Positions 1 to 5,190 of a stretch of DNA of 6,606 nucleotides are shown piece after piece. The notes under the pieces were generated by a model. The model worked only from the letters and a program-made list of their open reading frames with translations. It had not been told where the DNA came from and did no database searches. The position numbers and the translations under genes were made by a program. The stretch lies in the NCBI GenBank assembly GCA_012521805.1, contig JAAYLQ010000047.1:1-6606 (forward strand), given 5' to 3'. The DNA is from Bacillota bacterium (lineage in GTDB: Bacteria > Bacillota > Limnochordia > Darwinibacteriales > DTU012). Position 1 is the stretch's first letter. Each line of letters starts with the position of its first letter.

Positions 1-2
1 GG

Positions 3-871
3 ATTGAACAAGGGTATAATGCTGGACTTGTTCTCCACTCTGTCGGTTTAGCTTCTTCCACCTACTACAGGCATAAGGCTCGTCAATCGAAAACAACTGT
101 ACTTAAGTCTTGTGATCTAGTCAGAACCATTAAAAAGTCGCGCTGGACGCCGGATACCAGGCTACTCCTACACCTATACATAGCGGAAGATTTCCGATGA
201 ACAGATTAAAGAGTTCATCATGAGGAGATCGCTGGCGATGGGTATCCTTATGGCTATAAAAAGCTCATGTCCATTAACTACAAAAAGGTATACAGATTGT
301 GTAAGGAGCTGGATGTGCTCCCCAGTGGAAGGTGAATCCTAAGTATCCGCGCAAACAGGCTAAACGAATCCAGAATCAGCTTTGGCAGATGGATCTGAAG
401 TATGGATATATTGCTGGCATCGACAGATTCTTTTTCATAATGTCAATCATCGACGTTTATGATCGTTGCATTGTGGGCTATCACATAGGGCTTAGTGCTT
501 TGGCTCTAGACGCACTGACAACCCTTAGACAAGCCATTTTGCTGCGAGGAGTAACGGATCCTGATAAACTGATATTGCGTACAGACAACCCCCGCAATTC
601 ACCGCCCAATGCATTCCAGGATGGCTGTGCGGAGCTGCCGGTTAACCACACTCATGTACCAAACAACACAGCGAACATGAACGCTCATATTGAATCATTT
701 CACTCAATTTTAGAGAGCGACTGCCTGTCCCGCCATGAGTTTCACTCCTATGCAAAAGCCTACAAATGTGTCAATGAGTTTATGGATTACTACAATCACC
801 GGCGACGTCATGGCAGCTTAAAGAACAAAGTGCCCATGGCGTTTACCGCAGTACTGTTGACCGAGATATAA
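3..871 (+). pseudogene. Decayed IS3-family transposase (orfB type), 5' end cut by window
   Basis: This is the remnant of an IS3-family DDE transposase, the enzyme that moves the insertion sequence. The N-terminal part reads in one frame from position 3 (IEQGYNAGLVLHSVGLASSTYY). Homology then moves to a second frame at about 145-221 (GRRIPGYSYTYT, a TAG stop at 181-183, then RKISDEQIKEFIM), returns to the first frame at 222-320 (EEIAGDGYPYGYKKL, KKVYRLCKELDVL), and moves to a third frame from about 320 to the TAA at 869-871. The last segment, open from a GTG at 332 (179 codons), carries the rve catalytic core. Numbered from that GTG, the acidic residues are D21 (WQMDLKYGY), D85 (RTDN) and E121 (HIESFH), with the D,D(35)E spacing of IS3 elements. 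The three frame changes plus the stop make it non-functional. A further compensating pair of indels lies just after D85. The 332-871 segment could be mistaken for a short intact gene, but it lacks the helix-turn-helix and linker region. Confidence 0.9.
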
Positions 872-973
872 TGATTGCCTAAGAAAAGAGCGATCATGTG
901 ATAGTTGAAATATTAAACAGATATTCTCCAAAATTGGGGGGTAAACCGATATTCCTTATGGGGAGGTTTGGAA
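872..973. other. Intergenic gap; possible right end of the IS remnant
   Basis: This AT-rich gap lies between the transposase remnant and the NTF2-like gene. The stretch TCCAAAATTGGGGGG (926-940) is of the kind found at IS3-type termini, so the insertion sequence may end near 930-950, but no matching left end is in the window and no target duplication can be shown. The octamers GATATTCT (920-927) and GATATTCC (948-955) form a near direct repeat on either side of that stretch. I see no convincing -35/-10 pair: TTGAAA at 905-910 has no -10 box at a workable distance. Confidence 0.3.
960..966 (+). promoter_or_regulatory. Ribosome binding site that decides the NTF2-like start
   Basis: GGGGAGG at 960-966 is a strong Shine-Dalgarno sequence. 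It is 7 bases from the GTG at 974 but only 1 base from the in-frame TTG at 968, so it supports GTG 974 as the real start. Confidence 0.7.
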
Positions 974-1375
974 GTGAAGATTACCTATCCGGAACACTGC
1001 GGTAATTCACCAAAGAAATTTTTGCTAATAAATCTTTATAAAGCCGTTGCCAATCACGAAGATCCTTTTATCCTGGAAAATCTAGCCGATGAAATCATAT
1101 TAAACATCATCGGTGATAGGGAAGTTGCAGGAAAACAAAATGTAATTTCAACAAAAAATGCATTCGTTGAAAAAGGATTAAAAGAGATCAAGATTAATGA
1201 TGCCATCACGCATGGAAATACTGCTGCTGTCCACGGATCATTCTTTTTTAATGATGATTTGAGAATTGATTTTTGCGATGTGTATAAGTTCAAAGGCTTT
1301 GGAAAGAACGCAAGAATCAAGGAGATCAGTTCATATCTGATCAATAGTAGCAATCACAAATTCTTTGATGACTAA
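974..1375 (+). CDS. NTF2-like / SnoaL-like family protein (hypothetical, 133 aa)
   Basis: This is a small soluble protein with no signal peptide or membrane segment. The sequence resembles the stand-alone NTF2-like (SnoaL-like) cone-fold proteins common in Bacillota. It has the N-terminal motif ITYPEHCGNSPKK, then a helix (YKAVANHEDPFILENLADEI), a strand with NIIGDREVAGK, and a C-terminal sheet with ITHGNTAAVHG, IDFCDVYKF and ARIKEISSYLI. Family members bind small molecules or serve as enzymes or accessory domains, and no specific reaction can be assigned here. The length is about that of a complete single domain and the frame is unbroken. The start is GTG 974, chosen from the GGGGAGG spacing; TTG 968 would add two residues. 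The gene is much AT-richer (about 25-37% GC in sampled 60-base lines) than the operons to the right. With the transposase remnant next door, this suggests recent acquisition. No terminator follows it. Confidence 0.75.
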   Translation: MKITYPEHCGNSPKKFLLINLYKAVANHEDPFILENLADEIILNIIGDREVAGKQNVISTKNAFVEKGLKEIKINDAITHGNTAAVHGSFFFNDDLRIDFCDVYKFKGFGKNARIKEISSYLINSSNHKFFDD

Positions 1376-1514
1376 GGGCTTATCTTGCTTTAAATATCCC
1401 GAATCCAGCTGGTGGTTGCTTGATTTAGATTCTGCTCTTTATGGGATTAAGGCTATCTTGCGATCGTCAACATAATTTTGAGCCACTGGCTGTATATTAG
1501 TGATCCAAGATAGC
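1373..1514. repeat. Three copies of a short motif: two direct, one inverted
   Basis: TAAGGGCTTATCTTGC at 1373-1388 recurs as TAAGGCTATCTTGC at 1448-1461, identical apart from two single-base gaps. The second copy extends to GCTATCTTGCGATC (1452-1465), which is an inverted repeat of GATCCAAGATAGC (1502-1514) with one unpaired base. The inverted copy ends where MCP homology begins. The first copy overlaps the TAA stop codon of the NTF2-like gene. The arms of the inverted repeat are 36 bases apart and no T-tract follows, so a terminator is unlikely. Short terminal repeats of a decayed small element are possible. Confidence 0.5.
1376..1512. other. Non-coding spacer with a thrice-repeated short motif
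   Basis: No coding frame, promoter pair or T-tailed terminator is visible between the NTF2-like gene and the start of MCP homology. The spacer holds three copies of a GGCTATCTTGC-like motif, described separately. It also contains the palindromes CCAGCTGG (1407-1414) and AGCCACTGGCT (1481-1491), which are too short to interpret. It may be the scar of a deletion that removed most of the chemotaxis gene. Confidence 0.5.
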
Positions 1515-1929
1515 TAGAGCTGGGGAGCAAGGCAGAGGTTTTGCAGTGGTCGCTGACGAAGTTCGCAAATTGGCTGAACAATCAGCTCAAGCAGCAGGAG
1601 ATATTACCAAATTGATTCAGCGGACTATGGATTCTGTTCAAGCCTCTGTTGAGCGTACCGGAGTAGGCGCCAGTAGAGTTAAGGAAGGAATGGAAATAGC
1701 AGATCAAACAGGTCAAACGTTTGCTGAAATTGCAGAGGTGATTAAGTCCCTGAACCAAGGCATCGCTGATATAGCGGCTGCCAGTCAAGAGTTGGCTGCG
1801 GGAGCAGAAGAGATCAGCGCTACGACTGAGCAGCAGTCTGCATCTACTGAGCAGATGGCTGCATCTACAGTTGAAGCTGCTCAAGCAGCGGAAGCGGTAG
1901 AAGAACAAATGAATCGATTTAAAGTTTAA
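1513..1929 (+). pseudogene. 5'-truncated methyl-accepting chemotaxis protein, C-terminal signalling fragment
   Basis: This is the C-terminal half of an MCP cytoplasmic signalling hairpin. Intact MCPs signal to CheA/CheW and are modified on glutamates by CheR and CheB. Homology begins abruptly at 1513 with ARAGEQGRGFAVVADEVRKL, the conserved hairpin tip that contacts CheA and CheW. It continues through the descending helix: heptad-patterned, rich in Ala, Glu and Gln, with AAGAEEISATTEQQSAS and a likely methylation region. It ends with MNRFKV and TAA at 1927-1929, a normal MCP end. Everything upstream is missing: ligand-binding domain, membrane helices, HAMP and the first signalling helix. An in-frame TGA lies at 1501-1503, and no ribosome binding site precedes the first possible start, GTG 1546. 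A full MCP has roughly 500-650 residues and about 138 remain. A functional protein is very unlikely. Confidence 0.88.
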
Positions 1930-1948
1930 CATGAACTAAATATTCATT

Positions 1949-1979
1949 CCTCCGTTAGGTTCTCTAGCGGAGGTTTTTT
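1949..1979 (+). terminator. Rho-independent terminator after the MCP fragment
   Basis: CCTCCGTTA (1949-1957) pairs with TAGCGGAGG (1965-1973) as a 9-bp stem with one G-T wobble and a 7-base loop. Six T residues follow at 1974-1979. It lies 20 bases after the MCP stop codon and was probably the terminator of the ancestral gene. Confidence 0.88.
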
Positions 1980-1992
1980 AAGAGTTTAAGGT

Positions 1993-2018
1993 AAAAAGGC
2001 CGCTCCTTGAGCAGCCTT
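1993..2018 (-). terminator. Rho-independent terminator of the CotH operon
   Basis: AAGGCCGCTC (1996-2005) and GAGCAGCCTT (2009-2018) pair over 9 of 10 positions around a 3-base loop. Read on the minus strand, the stem is followed by TTTTT (complement of 1997-1993, the first two T overlapping the stem base). It sits 14 bases past the stop codon of the CotH-like gene. With the plus-strand terminator at 1949-1979 it insulates the two convergent units. Confidence 0.82.
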
Positions 2019-2032
2019 ATCTAGGGGTGGGG

Positions 2033-3625
2033 TTAGATAGAATACTTGTTGCGAATTTTAAGGAAGAATAAACAAGCGATGGCAATCAGTGCCAACCCAG
2101 CACCAATGGTCGCAATGTAAACGGAGGAGATCACATTTGCTTCAGTTCGCATTCTGTCCGGCATTTGTCGGGGCATCCTTTCTACCCCAGGAGGAGGTGC
2201 CATGTTTGGCGGCATCTCCCATTGTCCTCTAAATGCTTGGTTCCCCATGGGGTTGTTCCCTCGAAATTGCGGAAATTGGGGCATTGGGCCAGGGAAAGGA
2301 CTTTGAGCTGAGCTTTGCTGGGTAACTTCCCCAGCCAGCTGTGCCTTGATGCTCTGGATTCGTTCTGTGACAAACTGGGTTAGCCCAATTGTACTGCCGC
2401 CCATCATTCCCATCATTCCGCCCCGCATTGCACCGCGGGTGCGATTAGAAGTTATGGCAGATGAACTGCCAGAACCAAGACTTGCTTCAAACTGTTCCAT
2501 ACTAAAGAACTTTGTGGGATCCGCTTCTACATGGGGGCGGATCAGCACCGCAAGCCGGTTAATTTTTTCCGTCATCTTCTCTACAGTAAAGTGTTCGTTG
2601 ATTATCTCTTCCAGATAGCGGTAGTAACGTTCCTTGTATTCCTCCTTTGCTAACAGACTTCCCAGCAGGGGTCTAGATTCTAAGGATACTCCTTGTGTGG
2701 GTGTATCTATGCTCAAGTACGGTGTGCCGCCAAAACCGGCAAAGGACATATTATAGTCCCAGGGTAGAATAGTAAACACCCCATCCTGTTCGTAGAGATA
2801 ATAGTTGTGGGCAAAGGTACCGACATAACTATCAAGGTTAACCAAGACTGTGTTTACAGCGAAATAGCGCAGCAGTTGATCCACATTGAGATATGATTCG
2901 AGATCTTCACCAGTGGCAAGGGCTTTGACCATGGCGTTAACCTTTTGATCAGGTGTGGTTTTGCTGCCAACCACTAGTTTTAAAGTGCTGGCCTGTTCGT
3001 CTTGATCTTCGCGGTATACCAAATCGGTGCCTTCGGATGCTTTGTAAAGATTACCCAAGGGTGCACCATAGGTTCTCCATAAGAATGGTTCTTCGATTCC
3101 CTCTACAGTGACGTATAAACCGTGGAGCTCGCCATTGATGTAGAGATTGGCATAACCCACAGCAGGTGAAGGAATTCCCATCTCCGCAAGGAGCTCGTAT
3201 GACAAGTGTTCCCGCATATATGACGGATCGCTCATAGAATTGTTGAGATTGAGCTTGGTTAAGCCAGCGAGGCTCTGCCCTTTAATATATTGGTCAAAAT
3301 CTATTTTGAAGCTGTAGCGGTTAGAATCACTTCCAGCCACCATGCGCAGACTGGAGTTTCCTTTGGTCCGAAATCCTACGTGTTTGACCGTTACTCCATC
3401 GATGGTAACCACTGCATCCTTGTATTCCTCCCGGAGAGGGTTTGTAAAAATTTCTTCTAAATCATCGGGAGCTAGTTCAACGTAAATATCGATTACCCGA
3501 TCTGATGGAAAAAATCGCTCTACGTAGGTAAACCGAGACCCATCAGGTACAAGAGGGGAGAGCCCTACAACTAATACTCCGAAGATTAAGAGCAGGGCGG
3601 TAACTGTAACCAGTTCCATTTTCAT
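2033..3625 (-). CDS. CotH kinase family protein, membrane-anchored, with Met/Pro-rich tail
   Basis: This is a 530-residue CotH-type protein. The family has an atypical kinase fold; Bacillus subtilis CotH phosphorylates spore coat proteins. Here an N-terminal hydrophobic helix (about 5-24) points to export with the body outside the membrane. The kinase-like region spans about 40-390 and includes RTKGNSS (86-92), KLNLNN (124-129), YMREHLSYELL (136-146), LYINGELHGLYVTVE (161-175), the putative catalytic Asp265 in NLDSYVG before HNYYLY (273-278), and the putative metal-binding Asp290 in PWDYN. A GGMMGMMGG stretch follows near 400-410, then a Pro/Met-rich linker (about 440-495) and a C-terminal membrane helix (about 501-521) with a basic tail. 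It is the last gene of the operon, 16 bases after the DUF4956 gene. Its GAGGAG (3642-3637) overlaps that gene's stop and is 11 bases from the ATG, slightly long. Kinase activity and substrate are inference, and the two membrane anchors argue against a spore coat role. Confidence 0.9.
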   Translation of the reverse strand: MKMELVTVTALLLIFGVLVVGLSPLVPDGSRFTYVERFFPSDRVIDIYVELAPDDLEEIFTNPLREEYKDAVVTIDGVTVKHVGFRTKGNSSLRMVAGSDSNRYSFKIDFDQYIKGQSLAGLTKLNLNNSMSDPSYMREHLSYELLAEMGIPSPAVGYANLYINGELHGLYVTVEGIEEPFLWRTYGAPLGNLYKASEGTDLVYREDQDEQASTLKLVVGSKTTPDQKVNAMVKALATGEDLESYLNVDQLLRYFAVNTVLVNLDSYVGTFAHNYYLYEQDGVFTILPWDYNMSFAGFGGTPYLSIDTPTQGVSLESRPLLGSLLAKEEYKERYYRYLEEIINEHFTVEKMTEKINRLAVLIRPHVEADPTKFFSMEQFEASLGSGSSSAITSNRTRGAMRGGMMGMMGGSTIGLTQFVTERIQSIKAQLAGEVTQQSSAQSPFPGPMPQFPQFRGNNPMGNQAFRGQWEMPPNMAPPPGVERMPRQMPDRMRTEANVISSVYIATIGAGLALIAIACLFFLKIRNKYSI

Positions 3626-3641
3626 TCTCTGTTCAGCTCCT

Positions 3642-4343
3642 CTAGATAGACAAGTCGCCGTTATAGCTGACCAGCACTAGATTCTCCACACCTTTGATTT
3701 CCGCTAATTGGTTGATGAAGGCGGTGTCTTCATTTTTGAGACGCACATCCACTGTAAGCTCGATGCGCTCTCCCCCGTGAACTGCCTTTGATCTAAGGCT
3801 CTGCCGCTTAACGTGGGAAGCAATGCCGTTAAGTAGAGTTTTCTCAGCTGCAGCATCACTCAGCGTGGCCACAATCATGTAGGGGATTTCCCCTACAGTG
3901 CGGCGACTGAAGAAGAACAGTAAAAGCCCAATTAGGAGGGAACCAAAGATAGCCAAGGGGTATAATCCAGCCCCAGTTACGATACCCACAGAAATGGACC
4001 AAAAGAGGTAGACGATATCAATGGGATCTTTGATGGCTGTTCTAAACCTCACGATACTCAACGCGCCCACCATACCTAGAGAGAGCACGATATTGGAGGT
4101 GACTCCCATGATAATCAGGGTGGTAATCAAGCTCATGCCCATCAGCGAGACATTAAAGTTGCGGGAGTAGAGGACGCCGTTAAAGGTTTTCTTGTATACT
4201 ACGTAGATAAAAAGCGAAATAACAAAAGAAACCAGCATTGTGAGAATCACATCAAGAAGAGAAAAGCTCATCACCGCATTCTTTAAGAAACTGCTCTTAA
4301 ACAAGTCACTAAAAGTTAGGGTGCTGCCAAAGTTACTCACCAT
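3642..4343 (-). CDS. DUF4956 family membrane protein
   Basis: This is an integral membrane protein of a family with unknown function, often encoded beside VTC-domain and CotH proteins. Numbered from the upstream ATG at 4355, there is a membrane helix at about 34-54, and a hydrophobic block at 69-149 likely forms three to four more helices. The family signature GMVGALSIVRFRTAIKDP (94-111) continues into DIVYLFWSISVGIVTGAG (113-130). This core recalls the glycine-rich membrane region of MgtC proteins, and the cytosolic C-terminus (about 155-237) has an alternating strand/helix pattern like a ferredoxin or ACT fold. Both comparisons are from memory. ATG 4343 is the preferred start because GGAGG (4353-4349) lies 5 bases before it and overlaps the 4355 ATG, which has no ribosome binding site. 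The protein then has 233 residues. It sits 20 bases after the VTC gene and 16 before the CotH gene, so it is probably co-transcribed and may link the two. Confidence 0.88.
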   Translation of the reverse strand: MVSNFGSTLTFSDLFKSSFLKNAVMSFSLLDVILTMLVSFVISLFIYVVYKKTFNGVLYSRNFNVSLMGMSLITTLIIMGVTSNIVLSLGMVGALSIVRFRTAIKDPIDIVYLFWSISVGIVTGAGLYPLAIFGSLLIGLLLFFFSRRTVGEIPYMIVATLSDAAAEKTLLNGIASHVKRQSLRSKAVHGGERIELTVDVRLKNEDTAFINQLAEIKGVENLVLVSYNGDLSI

Positions 4344-4348
4344 CTCAA

Positions 4349-4353
4349 CCTCC
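4349..4353 (-). promoter_or_regulatory. Ribosome binding site that decides the DUF4956 start
   Basis: On the minus strand GGAGG (4353-4349) is followed by TTGAG and then ATG at 4343. It falls inside the first codons of the longer frame that begins at 4355, which makes 4343 the likelier start. Confidence 0.65.
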
Positions 4354-4363
4354 ATTATATAGA

Positions 4364-5041
4364 CTAACAGAATCTGCGACTGAGGGCGTACTTGGACATG
4401 GTGCCCAATTGCCGACAGTCAATCTGCAGAAGTTTGCTGATATGCAGTGGAATGAAATTGCCATACTTAATTTCTAAAACTCGTGTCCCGCCACTTGTCC
4501 CCACAAGGGATAGACTGGGACTCAGGAAATCTGCGATGATATTGGAAGTACGGATATTAGAGTCTATAGTAATGCGGATGCGCCCTGGCTCCCAAATATA
4601 CGCTTCCCGGTCATACTCCACAATGGAGCAGGGACGGAAAAGACCTGTTGACAGGCAGATATAAAGTTCGCGACACACCTGTTCAGTCCGCTCTTTCAAA
4701 AAGTCGATTTCACCAGTGAGAATGGAGTGGCACTCCTCTTCGGTAAGGATCGCTTTCAGCTTGTGGCCCAGCTCACCTTGCTTTACTTTCTTCTCTAACA
4801 GGATAAAATCGGGGTTTCCATTATAAATGCGCAGGCGAAACTTTTTTCGCGTAAACATGCCTGAGATTTTGTCTGTTAACGCTTGATCAAAAACATCATC
4901 AAAGTAGAGACTCCGAACGGTGTAAATGCCGCTGCTGTCGCAGTGGGGATCTGGCCGGAGCGCTGCTCTTAGAGTTACTGAGAGACTGGCGTGGTCACAT
5001 GCATTGATAATGATTTTGCGCTCATGGCGCCATTCAATCAC
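4364..5041 (-). CDS. VTC-domain protein, probable polyphosphate polymerase (TTM fold)
   Basis: This is a 225-residue stand-alone VTC domain. The family belongs to the triphosphate tunnel metalloenzymes. The yeast Vtc4 member makes polyphosphate from ATP in a tunnel lined by basic residues, with an acidic metal site. Equivalent motifs appear here in order: RHERK (5-9), VRSLYFDD (42-49), RKKFRLRIY (65-73), the acidic/basic strand ILLEKKVK (80-87), VEYDREAY (141-148), RITIDSNIR (156-164), LEIKYG (189-194) and the closing SKYALSRRF (216-224). The tunnel Arg/Lys residues and the Glu of LEKK and LEIK are kept, so an active enzyme is plausible. There is no signal peptide or membrane helix, so it is cytosolic. 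The start is GTG 5041, 7 bases after a near-perfect AAAGGAGGTGA. It is the first gene of the operon. Bacterial members have rarely been tested, and another nucleotide-triphosphate reaction remains possible. Confidence 0.88.
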   Translation of the reverse strand: MIEWRHERKIIINACDHASLSVTLRAALRPDPHCDSSGIYTVRSLYFDDVFDQALTDKISGMFTRKKFRLRIYNGNPDFILLEKKVKQGELGHKLKAILTEEECHSILTGEIDFLKERTEQVCRELYICLSTGLFRPCSIVEYDREAYIWEPGRIRITIDSNIRTSNIIADFLSPSLSLVGTSGGTRVLEIKYGNFIPLHISKLLQIDCRQLGTMSKYALSRRFC

Positions 5042-5045
5042 AAGT

Positions 5046-5056
5046 TCACCTCCTTT
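5046..5056 (-). promoter_or_regulatory. Consensus-strength ribosome binding site for the VTC gene
   Basis: The minus strand reads AAAGGAGGTGA (5056-5046), almost fully complementary to the 16S rRNA 3' end. It fixes the GTG at 5041 as the start and predicts strong translation of the operon's first gene. Confidence 0.85.
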
Positions 5057-5076
5057 GATGGCCGGCTGCTAAACTG

Positions 5077-5082
5077 ATTATA
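5077..5082 (-). promoter_or_regulatory. Probable -10 box of the VTC/DUF4956/CotH operon promoter
   Basis: A perfect TATAAT reads on the minus strand (5082-5077), 35 bases upstream of the VTC start. No TTGACA-like hexamer stands 16-18 bases upstream; that place (about 5099-5106) is covered by a GGAGA/TCTCC palindrome. A good -10 without a -35 is common at activator-dependent promoters, which would suit control by the adjacent response regulator. Confidence 0.5.
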
Positions 5083-5095
5083 CGACAGAGGTTTT

Positions 5096-5107
5096 GGAGA
5101 AATCTCC
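5096..5107. promoter_or_regulatory. Short palindrome over the expected -35 of the operon promoter
   Basis: GGAGA (5096-5100) and TCTCC (5103-5107) are perfect 5-bp inverted arms around AA. The site sits 13-25 bases upstream of the minus-strand TATAAT, where a -35 box would lie. It may be a regulator half-site pair, but arms this short could arise by chance. Confidence 0.3.
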
Positions 5108-5112
5108 GTAAT

Positions 5113-5142
5113 ATTGTGGCAGAATTGCGGCAACGCGGCAGA
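5113..5142. promoter_or_regulatory. Candidate response-regulator operator (direct repeats)
   Basis: ATTGTGGCAG (5113-5122) and ATTGCGGCAA (5124-5133) match at 8 of 10 positions with an 11-bp period, which places both on the same face of the helix. A weaker third copy, CGCGGCAGA, follows at 5134-5142. OmpR/PhoB-family regulators typically bind such tandem direct repeats. The site lies just upstream of the response-regulator promoter and about 30 bases upstream of the divergent operon's TATAAT, so it could serve both. Binding is inference. Confidence 0.45.
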
Positions 5143-5146
5143 GAAC

Positions 5147-5175
5147 ATAACAAAAGGGCGGCATTACAGTATAAT
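5147..5175 (+). promoter_or_regulatory. Probable promoter of the two-component system genes
   Basis: A perfect TATAAT lies at 5170-5175, with ATAACA (4 of 6 to TTGACA) at 5147-5152 and a 17-base spacer. Transcription would begin near 5182, leaving a leader of only about 9 bases before GTG 5191 or 15 before GTG 5197. Confidence 0.6.
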
Positions 5176-5190
5176 AAGAGGTGGGGGTGA

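Noticed and set aside
332..871. Intact small integrase-like gene starting at GTG 332
   Set aside because: Homology continues upstream in other frames, and the N-terminal domain is separated by frameshifts, so this is the surviving 3' part of a broken transposase.
1054..1353. Minus-strand reading frame opposite the NTF2-like gene
   Set aside because: It has no family resemblance or ribosome binding site, and the plus-strand frame has clear family motifs.
1481..1491. AGCCACTGGCT palindrome as an operator
   Set aside because: It is an 11-base palindrome in a decayed spacer without a promoter and is likely chance.
1452..1514. Inverted repeat read as a transcription terminator
   Set aside because: The loop is 36 bases and no T-tract follows either arm.
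1582..1932. Minus-strand Ser/Cys/Leu/Arg-rich frame opposite the MCP fragment
   Set aside because: The composition is the mirror of the Ala/Glu/Gln-rich MCP helix, so it is a complement artefact.
2346..2618. Plus-strand frame inside the CotH gene
   Set aside because: The CotH frame has conserved motifs across this stretch; the plus-strand frame lacks recognisable motifs and start signals.
2033..3625. Naming the CotH homologue as the spore coat gene cotH
   Set aside because: It has N- and C-terminal membrane segments and an operon with VTC and DUF4956 genes, unlike the soluble spore coat protein, so no symbol was assigned.
4392..4664. Plus-strand frame inside the VTC gene
   Set aside because: It lies opposite conserved VTC motifs and has no family resemblance.
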